Positions 12,456 to 23,100 are shown, counted from the stretch's first letter. The stretch: DNA of 64,000 bases from Primula veris (GCA_963682055.1 OY821749.1:3956336-4020335), one strand, 5' to 3'. Made by a program: numbers and translations. The notes: generated by a model from the sequence alone, not told the origin.

Positions 12456-15023
12456 GGGAGGGTTTTTGAGTTAATTATGTATTTGGCTACATTACTTTTA
12501 TTTTGTTCTTGCTTTGGTCCTAATGTGTACTTTTGTTTTTTATTTAAATAGATTTTTAACTTATTTGGGTTTTTAGTGTCTTGTATAATTTTTTTTTAAT
12601 TTATTAAATTTCTAATTTGTTAAAAATAAAAAAAAAATTAATTAATTATTGAAAAACATTATCTAAACATACATTTTCTAATATATCGGTGGTTAATGAG
12701 ACTGTAACATAAACAGTCAGATAAGCTGATTGTTTCAATGAGACACTCTAGTTTTTGGGAGAGTGAGAGTGAGGGGTTATATAGGGGGTGGGGAGAGAGT
12801 TTTACCTTTTAAGTTTACTTATTTTTAGTGGATTTTTGGATTTTAGTGTTTGGCAAGTCAAATTATTCAGCTTCTAAAAATCTGATTTTTAGGCTGAAAA
12901 ATTCAAAAAATCCAGATTTTTAGAATACAGTTTTTTAGTGAATTTTCAAAATATGATTTTTTACCAAAAAATCTGTTACCAAACATAACCTTAGTTATTG
13001 TTTTAGTCCTAATGCATAATTGCTGACTTGTTGCTAATTAATTAGTGTTACGTTCGCTCATCTATTTAGTAGTTATTATGAGCCAAATGAAGATGAAAAC
13101 GCTAAACGAAAAAACTGTTATTTTGTAAACAAGTTTGAAGACAAACTAGTCAATGACTTGAAGGTGGTAATATTAAGTGTAAGTAAAGTACTGAATTTGC
13201 CTACTAGATTATATTTCTTACTTAGTATATATTATTTCCTTTTATGTTTTATTTAGAATCTTTACGTATTAATATTTCTAGTAAGTAGAATCAATATAGT
13301 TTACTCTCTATAGTTAGTATAAATCTCTTGTTGAGTTATAAATAGTGTTGGTGGATTCCAATATTTTGTAGACATTTTTGAAAAATAATTAGTTGATGGC
13401 TTGAAAGCCAAGTAATATTAAGTGCAACTAGACAATATTTCTTATTTAGTATTACTTCCTTTTATATTTTATTTAGAATCTTGAGGTATTAATATTTATA
13501 GTTTAAGTAGAATCAATTTTATTAAATTTCTGAATTTCTTTTGTAAATTCAATTATTTCATCATTTTGTTAATAATTTCTTTAAAAAAAAATGATTTTCA
13601 TGTTTTTATAACCTTTTGGCATTTTAAAAAGATATAATTCAAAAATATATAAATGTTTATTTTTTTCCAACTTTTTTTTGGTTTCAAGTTATAAATAAAT
13701 AGAATTAGTGATTGTTAAAACAATCAGAAAAAAATGTAATGATTTATTAAGAAAACAAATTAGTATTAGACTAACTATATAAAAAATATATAGTACCTTA
13801 TCCCTCTATAGCATAAATCTCTTGTTGAGTTATAAACTGTGTTGGTGGATTCCAACGTTTTAGCGTTCGTTCAAAAGCATTCGAGCAAACACACATGAAC
13901 AATATTATTTTATATTTTTTCACGTTTCCGTCCTACGTCAGGAGAATCGAAAGCACGAACTGAAATGAAAAACATAAAAAAAAAAATGAAGGAAAATATA
14001 TTTTTTAAATAGAAAAGGAATTTTCCGGTAACGATGTGCTAATGTAATCGGTGTTTTGGGTAAATTAATTAAAGCATTATTGAGACAAGGTGAGAGTTCC
14101 CAATTCACTGTGTTTTGGGTTCATATCTTAGATTTAGTTTTTTCTTTGGCCTTTGATGTAATTAGTGTTTGAGAGATTTTTAAGCTTATTACTTCATTGG
14201 TACCATGGGTTTAATTTAATTGTATTAATGGTACATTAGTTTTTGGAAAGTGGGCTTTAGGTTTCGGTATAAGGAGCGTTTGAATAGGCGAGCATAGACA
14301 AGACATAAATTAGGCGGAGATTACACGCCTAATGGAGTATGCGGGAATTAATGTTGTTAAAGGTGCGTCTAGACGAAAATTAGGCGGCGTCTAGACGGTA
14401 GTCGGAGTCTAGAATCTTAAAAAATTAAGCGGATTGAGCGCAAATTAGGCGGTGATTAAGTGTTAGACGGTCAATTTCGTCTAAATTCCGCCTTGCGGCT
14501 TTTAGAACACCGGGCATAATTAGGGATTATATGATGTTTAAGCAAAATTATGTGTGAATAGCCGCTATGCGAACGATTTTTACCTATAACATGTCTGGCT
14601 CCTACTGTAACATTGGCAATAAATTTGAAAAACTTATATAGAGAAAGCACGTGTCACATATTAAGGATGTTTTGTTTAATGTATTATTAATGAGAAACTC
14701 GTGTTTGGTTTGTGAAACGTTAACGCAAATGTTAAATGTATTATCCATGAGAAACTCGTGCTTGACATGACAAACGTCCGGTTTATCTTTGTCCGTATTT
14801 AAATGGACCGAATACGAGCAGTAATTTAATGTTCCTTTAATATTTAACTGAACATAAACACACTTAGATTAATTTAATTACTATATTAATGATATTAGTG
14901 TTTGAAATTAAGACCGTGACTGGTATGAGACTAGAGGGTTTTTAGTTTGTACTTTGTAGCTTTGTACACTTGATTATTTAGTCTTTAAATAGGACCCATA
15001 TGATCATCCACTTCAGTTATTAT

Positions 15024-15032
15024 TATTTTTAA
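15024..15032. repeat. Left 9-bp target-site duplication of the MULE
   Basis: TATTTTTAA immediately precedes the terminal GAGGTGC. The identical 9-mer follows the right end at 23720-23728. Nine bases is the usual Mutator-superfamily target duplication. Confidence 0.93.
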
Positions 15033-15099
15033 GAGGTGCACTTATTGTACTACATAATTTCTGAAAAAACGCTGATACCGTAGATTAAATCTACGGTCT
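15033..15099 (+). repeat. Left terminal inverted repeat of the MULE
   Basis: Starts GAGGTGC and pairs with 23653-23719 on the opposite strand at about 55 of 67 positions. Mismatches concentrate in a five-base A-versus-T block at repeat positions 32-36. Confidence 0.88.
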
Positions 15100-15177
15100 A
15101 CAGTCATTGACTGTAAACCGTAGATTTAATCTACGGTTTACAGTCAATGACTGTAGACCGTAGATTTAATCTACGGT
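15077..15177. repeat. 101-bp perfect palindrome near the MULE left end
   Basis: Bases 15077-15126 are exactly the reverse complement of 15128-15177, with one unpaired central base at 15127. The 50-bp arm itself contains two CCGTAGATT...AATCTACGG half-sites and a TCATTGA/TCAATGA element. It can form a long cruciform or hairpin. Confidence 0.92.
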
Positions 15178-15887
15178 CTCTGTGTTTTCACAGATTTTTT
15201 GAAATTAAAAATTAAAATTAAAATTCTAATAATTAAAATTAAAATACTGAATATTTTTTTCAAATTAAACATGATTTTTTTTTTACATAAAAATGCCTTA
15301 TGTTTAAAATTTGATATTTTTTTCAAGTGTATAATTTGATATTTTTTTCAAGTGTATAAGTTGATTTTTTTCAAGTGTATAAGTTGATATTTTTTTCAAA
15401 TAAGACATTTTGTTTTTTTCAAATTTAAAAACAAAATGACTTATTTTTAAAATTTTACATAAAATAAATTACGAATATTCTAACAATCTGTAAAAATAAA
15501 CACAAAATTTACACAAATTTACACAAAAAAAGTTGATTTGATAAATTTTATGTTTTTGGTTCATGTAATATTTTTGTTAAGTGTATAAGTTGATATTTAT
15601 TGAATCATTAACTAAATCGTCAATTTTTGTGAAGTTTTTTTGGTTTGTATTTAACACTTGTATAACGCAGTATGCAAACATGAATATCAACTTATAAATT
15701 TCATAAAACAAATTTATTAAACAAAATTTACAACAAAATTTACAACAAAATTAAACAAAATTTACAACAAAATTTCATAGAACTAAATTTCATAAAACAA
15801 ATTTATTAAACATTTGTTTACATCATATAAATTTACAACAAATTGGAAAAAATAGTAATTTACATAAAATTAAAAATAAAAAACCGA

Positions 15888-18584
15888 TTATGGACTTAGG
15901 TCTATAGGTTCTTCATTTGCTTTTTTCTTTCCCGATTGCTTTTCCAGCGCCATATATAATTTGAAATTTGGTCGAAAAAGTTCCTTCCATGGCGCAGCTG
16001 CCTCAGTGCGTGTTTGTTCCCACCGTGTTATAATTCCTGGCATTGAGAAGATCCCTTCTTTAGGAATAACCTGAGCATAGTGACAACTGTTGACGAACAC
16101 CATTACAGTCGGGATGTAATATGTCGTTCCCTGAGGTGGACCAGTATAAAGAGGTAAAAAAGTGGAGTTCCACACGTTTACCTCTCCATTTTGATTTTCC
16201 CATAAGGACAACAATACAATTGGCATATTGTAATGAGAAGCAATTAAAAAACCATACGACGGAAATCTCATCCATTTCTCAGAAGGTGCGGGATTTGTAG
16301 CATGATAAAAATTTAAACTTGATAAAATGTAATCATACCGGTAAGCTTCAAAGTCAAGATTCTCAAACAGCTCATAATAAACACCTTTCATTTGCTGCAG
16401 CTCTTGAAACAATTCACATCTTACCGCGTACCAATCATCTTCCCCATGCTGTTTACCCGTCGCATTTGCAACTACCCGGAACCCACAGTTACCATCCCCA
16501 CGCACATCATAAACCGTTTCGATGTAACTATGTAACATGAACCATATTTGGTCACTGTACAGGAAGGTTGGCCTATTGGGGGTGGGTTTAGGGTTCTGGT
16601 TTCGCGGCCTCCTAGTTGGGTTTACCCTTACCTCCGGTGTTTCATCGGCCTTGCCTTTGCCCTTGTCCCTACTAGCACCAGCACTCTGTTCCTCCACATA
16701 CTCCCATCCCGACTTATCCCTCTTACTAGATTTGTCGCCTTTTCTAGGTCTCCCCCTATTTGCTCTCACTTCGGGGTCACTGACGGATGTTCTGGCTGGT
16801 ACGGTTATCTCTCGGAGTTGTGTTTTCATACGCCGTTTTTCAACATTCGTTTTGCTAGCATAAACACTTTTAACCTCTTCTAGATCACCCTCTACCCCAT
16901 AATCATCGGTGTTCCCATTATCATCAATTACGTCTAATTTTTTCCAGAATGGATGAATATATTCTAGAGGAAGAGGCTTCCCGAATAAAATATGTTCACT
17001 CATAATATGATGACAAGGTAAACCGTGAGACAATTTAAAACCGCAAGAACAATTCTCATCAGCCTGGCCACTACATTTTTTGTGTTCTTGGAATAATAAA
17101 TCAAAGGCATAGTGTGTGATATACGACCTAAGATTTATAAATAGAGGCGTTTTTTCAGAATGTGGAAAATAAGACTTGCATTTATCCAACTTCGTCTTAA
17201 TATCCTCAAACTGTTTTTCTAGAATTCTATTCACCTCTACCCAAACAGTTTCAAGCGTGCCAGTATTTGTGGAAAAGGATCTTTTCAGCTTAGCATGTTG
17301 TTGTTCGGCTCGATTGCTAGTTCTGTTACCTAGATGTGTTGTGTGGTTGGTATAGCATGCAACAAACTTTTCAGCATAATCATTTAAAAGCTTGTCTACA
17401 TACTTAATCACAGCAGGGTACGATTTGTAAGAGGAATTGAAATTAGTTCGGTTATAATTGTACTCCTCTATCGACTCAGAATCAACCAATAAACCCCAAT
17501 CATCTAGAAACGTTTGCCAGTCCTCGTCAGGGATCTTTTTACGGCAGTTTTTCAAAACATTTTTTGCAATATGAAAAGTGCACAAAATATGATGAGAATC
17601 GGGAAAAACAACGGATAAAGCATTTGATAAGGCCATTTCCCTGTCGGTTACAAACACCCTAGGTAGTATACACCCCTCCAATGTAACTTTAAATTTTTCC
17701 AATGCCCATATATAACTTTCTTGTGTCTCGTCACTCATGAAAACAAAACCTAAACAATATGTTTGGTTCGTTGATGTCATTCCTACGACTTCTAGAAATG
17801 ACATATTAAAACGGTTTGTCCTATATGTACAATCCATTAACAAGACATCAGGAAAAGCTTTGAACATCCTTATAGAATCGGGGTGTGCAAAAAACAAGTT
17901 CTCAAGGCAATGGGTTGATGGGTTCATATTATAGTAGAATGTGTAGCGATGTCTATCCAACAAATTAAAAAGTTCCTGTGTCGGGTTTCTACCATCTCGT
18001 TCTTTAAATTTCAGTCCGGCCAAAAAATTATGTATCGTTTTAGTGTTTGATACATTGTCAGGATTTCGATTTTTAATGGCCTCTAATATTGCACCAACTT
18101 TAAAACTACTTTGCCTTAAAGTTTTAACAATTTCTTTTTCATCTTGGGTTAAACGAGCACGTCGTGCTTGCCCTTGGAGGTAAGTTGGAGGTGGGTGGTT
18201 ATGTTGTCCATTTTCTACGTGACACATCCATTCACCATTAACTACGTAACCTTTAATGAAAAATGGACAGTCTTTTTTCTTTGTACCTGATTTTACGGAA
18301 GATGGTTTCTTTTTTTCGTAAACCCCCGATTTATCACACACAATATCAACATACGGTGTTCTGCTCCCATCACCCCCTCCAGACCTATGAATCGTAAGAA
18401 TGAAACCCCAATTTCCAGCCACATCAGCAAGATCAGCAAGCATTTCATCCCTTGTTTCCCAAGTCAATTCATCAACTTCAAAGTGCTCCGAATACTCAGT
18501 TAGCTCATCGTTTGAGCCACTGGATGAATTCGCATTGTTGTTGTTATTCCATTGGTTGTTGTCATAACCATAGTTGTAATTCAT
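15888..18584 (-). CDS. MULE transposase (FAR1 family) fused to an OTU cysteine-protease domain
   Basis: Single uninterrupted 898-residue ORF. Residues ~40-130 form a FAR1/WRKY-GCM1-type DNA-binding domain (CPFFIKG...QHNH). The MULE DDE core follows: D251 (LMDCTYRTNRF), D314 (FVTDRE) and E427 (SNRAEQQHAKLKRSF). A SWIM zinc finger lies at C512-x-C514-x9-C524-x-H526. A basic, low-complexity linker (~590-660, RGRPRKGDKSSK) leads to an OTU-like domain with D697/C700 in GDGNCGFR and H835 in SCHYAQV. All expected catalytic residues are present, so both the transposase and the OTU part look intact. The fused OTU presumably acts on ubiquitin-type substrates or the transposase itself; that is inference. 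Such proteins are often misnamed 'PKS-NRPS hybrid synthetase-like' in plant annotations. The Asn-rich start (NNQWNNNNNAN) follows the first in-frame ATG after a TATA box. Confidence 0.92.
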   Translation of the reverse strand: MNYNYGYDNNQWNNNNNANSSSGSNDELTEYSEHFEVDELTWETRDEMLADLADVAGNWGFILTIHRSGGGDGSRTPYVDIVCDKSGVYEKKKPSSVKSGTKKKDCPFFIKGYVVNGEWMCHVENGQHNHPPPTYLQGQARRARLTQDEKEIVKTLRQSSFKVGAILEAIKNRNPDNVSNTKTIHNFLAGLKFKERDGRNPTQELFNLLDRHRYTFYYNMNPSTHCLENLFFAHPDSIRMFKAFPDVLLMDCTYRTNRFNMSFLEVVGMTSTNQTYCLGFVFMSDETQESYIWALEKFKVTLEGCILPRVFVTDREMALSNALSVVFPDSHHILCTFHIAKNVLKNCRKKIPDEDWQTFLDDWGLLVDSESIEEYNYNRTNFNSSYKSYPAVIKYVDKLLNDYAEKFVACYTNHTTHLGNRTSNRAEQQHAKLKRSFSTNTGTLETVWVEVNRILEKQFEDIKTKLDKCKSYFPHSEKTPLFINLRSYITHYAFDLLFQEHKKCSGQADENCSCGFKLSHGLPCHHIMSEHILFGKPLPLEYIHPFWKKLDVIDDNGNTDDYGVEGDLEEVKSVYASKTNVEKRRMKTQLREITVPARTSVSDPEVRANRGRPRKGDKSSKRDKSGWEYVEEQSAGASRDKGKGKADETPEVRVNPTRRPRNQNPKPTPNRPTFLYSDQIWFMLHSYIETVYDVRGDGNCGFRVVANATGKQHGEDDWYAVRCELFQELQQMKGVYYELFENLDFEAYRYDYILSSLNFYHATNPAPSEKWMRFPSYGFLIASHYNMPIVLLSLWENQNGEVNVWNSTFLPLYTGPPQGTTYYIPTVMVFVNSCHYAQVIPKEGIFSMPGIITRWEQTRTEAAAPWKELFRPNFKLYMALEKQSGKKKANEEPIDLSP

Positions 18585-18701
18585 TTTCGAAAAGTGTTTG
18601 TTTGTATATTTTATTGGGGAGAAATGAGGATTTTTTTAGAGATTTCCGAAATGTGTTTGTGTTTGATTTTATGGTTTGTTAGAATTGGCAAAATTGAGTC
18701 A

Positions 18702-18710
18702 TATTTATAG
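18702..18710 (-). promoter_or_regulatory. Likely TATA box of the MULE transposase
   Basis: CTATAAATA on the minus strand lies about 118 bases upstream of the transposase ATG and directly beside the first of the two 178-bp repeats. Confidence 0.5.
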
Positions 18711-18716
18711 GGTAAG

Positions 18717-19110
18717 TTTACACTACAAACCGTAGATTACTTTTACGGTTTGTAATGAATTTTTGGTGTAGTCATTTCGAAACTTTAATAATGCATTGAG
18801 TAGTCATTTTCGGATAGGGTTGTCAAATCATAATAATTCAAAAGTGATAAGGTGCTGTCGGAATTATTTTGATAGATATGGTATCCAATGTAATTTACAC
18901 TACAAACCGTATATTACTTTTACGGGTTGTAGTGTTTTTTTTGGAGTAGTCATTTCGAAACTTTAATAATGCATTGAGTAGTCATTTTCGGATAGGGTTG
19001 TCAAGTCATAATAATTCAAAAGTGATAATGTGTTGTCGGAATTATTTTGATAGATATGGTATCCAATGTAATTTACACTACAAACCGTATATTACTTTTA
19101 CGGTTTGTAG
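18717..19110. repeat. 178-bp tandem repeats upstream of the transposase, each headed by a hairpin
   Basis: The word TTTACACTACAAACCGTA starts at 18717, 18894 and 19072, giving two full units of 177 and 178 bp and one partial. Each begins with an AAACCGTA...TACGGTTT inverted motif. They sit where the transposase promoter should be. Confidence 0.88.
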
Positions 19111-19189
19111 TTTATTTTTTTTTTACGTTATTAACGGTGATTCCGTGTAAAAAGTGCATTCGTAAAACGTCGCTGCTCAAATCAGGGGT

Positions 19190-19293
19190 GCAAACCGTAC
19201 ATTACTTTTACGGTTTGCACATAAAACATGCAAACCGTACATTTAATGTACGGTTTGTATGAAATCTGTACAAACCGTACATTAAATGTACGG
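19190..19293. repeat. Cluster of CAAACCGTA / TACGGTTTG hairpins
   Basis: Three consecutive inverted motifs (starting near 19191, 19230 and 19271) with arms such as CAAACCGTACATT and AATGTACGGTTTG. They share the CCGTA...TACGG core with the palindromes at both MULE ends and in the 178-bp repeats. Confidence 0.85.
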
Positions 19294-19317
19294 TTTTTAT
19301 GTATATTTCAGAATATT

Positions 19318-19690
19318 TAGTTTTTAGGGGTTTAGGGTTTAGGGTTTGTAATTTAGGGTTTAGGGGTCAGGGTTTGTAATTTAGGGTTTAGGGTTTAGAT
19401 TTTAGGGTTTAGGGTTTATGGTTTGTAATTTAGGGTTTAGGGTTTGTAAATTAGGGTTTAGGGTTTAGGGTTTAGAATTTAGGTTTTAGGGTTTAGGGTT
19501 TACGGTTTGTAATTTAGGGGTTAGGGTTTAGGGGATAGGGTTTGTAATTTAGGGTTTAGGGTTTAGGGTTTAGGGTTTGTAATTAGGGTTTAGGGTTTAT
19601 GGTTTAGGGTTTGTAATTTAGGGTTTAGTGTTTAAGGTTTAGGGTTTAGGGTTTGTAATTTAGGGTTTAGGGTTTAGGGTTTAGGGTTTG
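19318..19690 (+). repeat. Interstitial telomere-like array (TTTAGGG-type)
   Basis: About 370 bp of degenerate plant telomere-type repeats, with TTTAGGG runs separated regularly by GTTTGTAATTTAGGG. It lies inside the MULE between the PMD gene's 3' end and the transposase promoter. It is a higher-order repeat rather than a pure telomere tract. Confidence 0.92.
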
Positions 19691-19906
19691 TAAAAACTCA
19701 ATATTGGTCATATCAATTAAAATACAGAATATTTTTTACCCTAAAACATACAAATCAAACATACGAATCAAATTAAACTTACGAAATTATAACGTACAAA
19801 TCAAACATAGAAATCAAATTAAACCTACGAATTTATAATATTCCAACCCTAGCTAAGAATAAAACTGACAAATCAAACATAGAAATCAAATACAAAAACA
19901 GTGCAT

Positions 19907-22290
19907 TTATTTTTTTTTGTAACGACTAAATGTTTTAAAGTTGGACATAGGGAGCATCTTTCCCGCCGATGTTAATCTATCGGATGACGGCTCAGCAGAC
20001 TCTTCGATTTCGTTTAGCTCCGTACGCCGTCTTTGTCGCTGCTGCGATTCTGGATGCGGCGCACGCTCGTGGGATGTAACTGTCAACCCTCGACTCCAAC
20101 TGTCGGTTGACTGATGACTAGGATGATGCTCGTACGACCCAAATGATTGTCTATGATGATCGAACGGGACATCATCCTGAACGTAGCCCGACCCAGCAAA
20201 AGAAGCATGACGACCATGACCGCTTGAACTCGGACTCGGACCCTGATCTGTAGTCGGGGGTCGACCTCCACTGGTTCTTCTACCGCCGCTACTAGATTCG
20301 CCTTCCCCTCTGCCTCTTTCGTCGGGACGCCGACAACTTGCCGACCTAGTGTAATTTCTTGGGTCGTAACGTAGGTCGTCATCACCATCGTCGTCGTCGT
20401 CGTCGTCATCGTCATCCTCCCCATCCGACTGTTCATCAGCTGGCCCGTACGGATTCAATCCCATTTCAGCGAAGTCCTTTCGTAGTAAGTCCACTTCCGT
20501 TTTCAATTTATGCTCTTTGAATGATTTGAAATTTCGGCGCAATACCGCTTTCTGGAAAAAAAAAACCAATCAAAAACGATTTTATAAGTATTGAAATATA
20601 CAAACAGAAAAATAACAATCAAATATTAATGAACTTTAATTAGTTGTTACCATTTTACTGAACAACCATGTATGCTCCCGGAAACCGTGAGATGGCGGGG
20701 CAAGTTCAGGTGGGTTTATGAAGATGCGGGTCCGCTCTCTATACCATTTCATGTAATCCGGTGACGTCCCCGTGCCATATTCGCCGTTAATAAGACGGGT
20801 GTGGCGGTCATTCCACACGGCTATAAATTCTCCAGTTAGTAAAGGCCAGTCCTGTTTTTGCCCAATCCCATATCTTCTATACTTGCCGTGACCATGTCTG
20901 GGTTTCCAAATATATGTAGGGACCCGCTGCACAAAACCGAACTGTCTCATGAACCTGTCCGCGGGGTGGTACTCAATCTTCTCATTACAAATGAGAGGCA
21001 CAGAACAATGCCACATATAACGGCCCCGCGTGCAGTATTCCGGATACTGATTGAGATCCCCGTAAGGTTGCCACACTATCTGTAATCATCAAGTTAGAAT
21101 ATATAAACAATGGTGTAAAAATAGACGAGTAATAAATTCTGCGAACATAAGACAAATGCAAACATATACAACATATAATACGTAAGTTACATATAATACG
21201 AAAATTAAAATTTACCTGTTCAGGCGACATATTGTCAAACTGGTCACGTATGTGGACCACATTATGTCCGTAGACATATGGCGTAAGGTTAGTTTGCCTC
21301 CACATCTTCCATCTGTAATATACAAACAAAAACCGATAAACAATAAATATAACCGGCAGCTAAGTAAATGATAGATGACACAATAATATAAAAAAGCAAA
21401 TCCAATTCAAAAACTAAATAAATATCATACCTGTAACCGAGGGGGAACCTAGGCAAGCCCTCCGGTGGCTCGACATCTTCCGGCAGCTCTTCACACGGTC
21501 TAACCGGCAGTAGTCTGGTAATCGCCCACATATCCAGAAACATCACCGCCCCGCTTACTCCGGTTGTCTTACAACGTACCACCCTGCATAGATTAGCCTC
21601 TAACCAGGCCAGAAGAGCTGATCCCCAACTATACTCAGCACATGTGTCAAAATCCTCCAGAAATGGCAGAGGCCAGAGTGGAATCTGATCACTGCTCTTA
21701 TCCGAAAACACATGTGCAGCCAGTAATAATAGCATGGCAGCCCTAGACTGATATAGTAAACGCTCCTCACTAGGGTTAGGGGGTAATTCACCGAAGGTCT
21801 GTAACATCCAATCAAGTCTAACTGTCAGACAGTTTTGATCGACTTGATTGTCAGCCGACCTAACACCCAACAAACTCTCCATCATAGCCAACCTGCTCGC
21901 CTTCGTGTCATTCCGCTCCGACCGGGTCACAGCAAGACCATCCACCCTCAGACCAAGCATAATCTCTACATCCTGTAAAGATATCCCCAACTCTCCCCCG
22001 ACAAAATGGAACGTGTGCGACTCATCACGCCACCTATCAACTAAGGCTGTAATCAACCCTCGGTCTACGGTATAATTACCTATACTGTAAATACCGTAAA
22101 AACCAGCCCTAATGATATTTTGAACTACCCTTTCAGGCGTCGGTATCTGCCAACTATAATTATAAACCCTAATCTTATTGGCATCTCATCTACCCGCTTC
22201 TCTGCCAGCATCCCAAGTCTGATTAGAAATGTGACCAGTCTGTCGTAAAATACCCAACCTCCCTTTAATATGTGGACCTGAGTCTGCCAT
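19907..22290 (-). CDS. Plant mobile domain (PMD, MAIN-like) gene of the MULE, with an early in-frame stop
   Basis: Four predicted exons on the minus strand: 22290-21431, 21312-21216, 21079-20651 and 20551-19907, in frame for about 676 codons. Codon 35 is TGA (22186-22188); reading continues in the same frame on both sides (MADSGPHIKGRLGILRQTG before it, DANKIRVYNYSW after it). The main body has the aminotransferase-like PMD signature: FVGGELGISLQDVEIMLGL, WLEANLCRVV, DMWAITRLLP, then WKMWRQTNL and a basic WKPRHGHGKYRRYG segment. The C-terminus is hydrophilic, with an aspartate run (EDDDDDDDDDDGDDD) and Ser/Arg-rich tail. PMD proteins occur both as host genes (MAIN, MAIL1) and within MULE and Ty3 elements; here its location makes it transposon cargo. 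The only clear defect is the stop. Translation from a later ATG would lose the start of the domain. Confidence 0.78.
22186..22188 (-). other. Premature TGA in the PMD gene
   Basis: TGA lies at codon 35 counted from the ATG at 22290, with an open frame on both sides. A single CGA-to-TGA change, as expected from deamination of a methylated C, would explain it. Confidence 0.75.
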
Positions 22291-22317
22291 CCTAACTATG
22301 ATAACCAAATATAACTC

Positions 22318-23100
22318 AATTAATGATAACCAAAAAATGATAACATAACCAATTAATGATAACCAAACAATGATAACTCAATGATAACCAATTAATGATA
22401 ACCAAACAATGATAACTCAATGATAACCAATTAATGATAACCAAACAATGATAACCAAACAATCATTTTTTCATAAACCAAACAATAATAATTCAATTTT
22501 TTAATCATAACCAAACACACATTTTTTCATAAACCAAACAATAATAATTCAATTTTTTAATCATAACCAAACACACATTTAATCATAAACCAAACAATAA
22601 TAATTCAATTTTTTAATCATAACCAAACAATCATTTTTTCATAAACCAAACAATAATAATTCAATTTTTTAATCATAACCAAACACACATTTTTTCATAA
22701 AGCAAACAATAATAATTCAATTTTTTAATCATAACCAAACACACATTTAATCATAAACCAAACAATAATAATTCAATTTTTTAATCATAACCAAACAATC
22801 ATTTTTTCATAAACCAAACAATAATAATTCAATTTTTTAATCATAACCAAACACACATTTTTTCATAAACCAAACAATAATAATTCAATTTTTTAATCAT
22901 AACCAAACACACATTTTTTCATAAACCAAACAATAATAATTCAATTTTTTAATCATAACCAAACACACATTTAATCATAAACCAAACAATAATAATTCAA
23001 TTTTTTAATCATAACCAAACACATTTAATCATAACCAAACACATTTAATCATAAACCAAACAATAATAACTCAATTTTTTAATCATAACCAAACACATTA
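22318..23100. repeat. Minisatellite with a ~56-bp unit upstream of the PMD gene
   Basis: From 22475 a 55-56-bp unit (starting AAACCAAACAATAATAATTC, with TTTTTTAATCATAACC inside) repeats about eleven times. It is preceded by shorter AATGATAACCAA-type units from 22318. Two unit variants differ by CACACATTTTTTCAT versus CACACATTTAATCAT. Confidence 0.9.

Larger units (their letters stand above)
12382..15032. other. Intergenic region between the glycine-rich gene and the MULE
   Basis: No gene seen. It contains a duplicated promoter-like block at 12760-12795, a small TIR-type element near 12845-12995 (starts GTGTTTGGCAAGTCAAA, ends TTACCAAACAT) and local duplications at 13060-13500 and 13800-13860. 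A copy of the gene-intron repeat lies near 14196. At 14280-14515 a GGCGTCTAGACG-rich stretch ends TTTTAGAACACCG, like one end of a hAT element. Confidence 0.55.

Noticed and set aside
15300..15420. CRISPR-like regular short repeats (TGATATTTTTTTCAAGTGTA)
   Set aside because: They are low-complexity AT-rich tandem duplications in a plant transposon, without unique spacers; CRISPR arrays are not expected in plant nuclear DNA.
16060..16883. Several ORFs on both strands within the transposase gene
   Set aside because: Shadow frames of the 898-residue transposase; they contain no recognised domains.
19318..19690. Chromosome end or telomere
   Set aside because: The repeats are degenerate, have regular spacers, lie inside a defined transposon, and unique genes occur on both sides.
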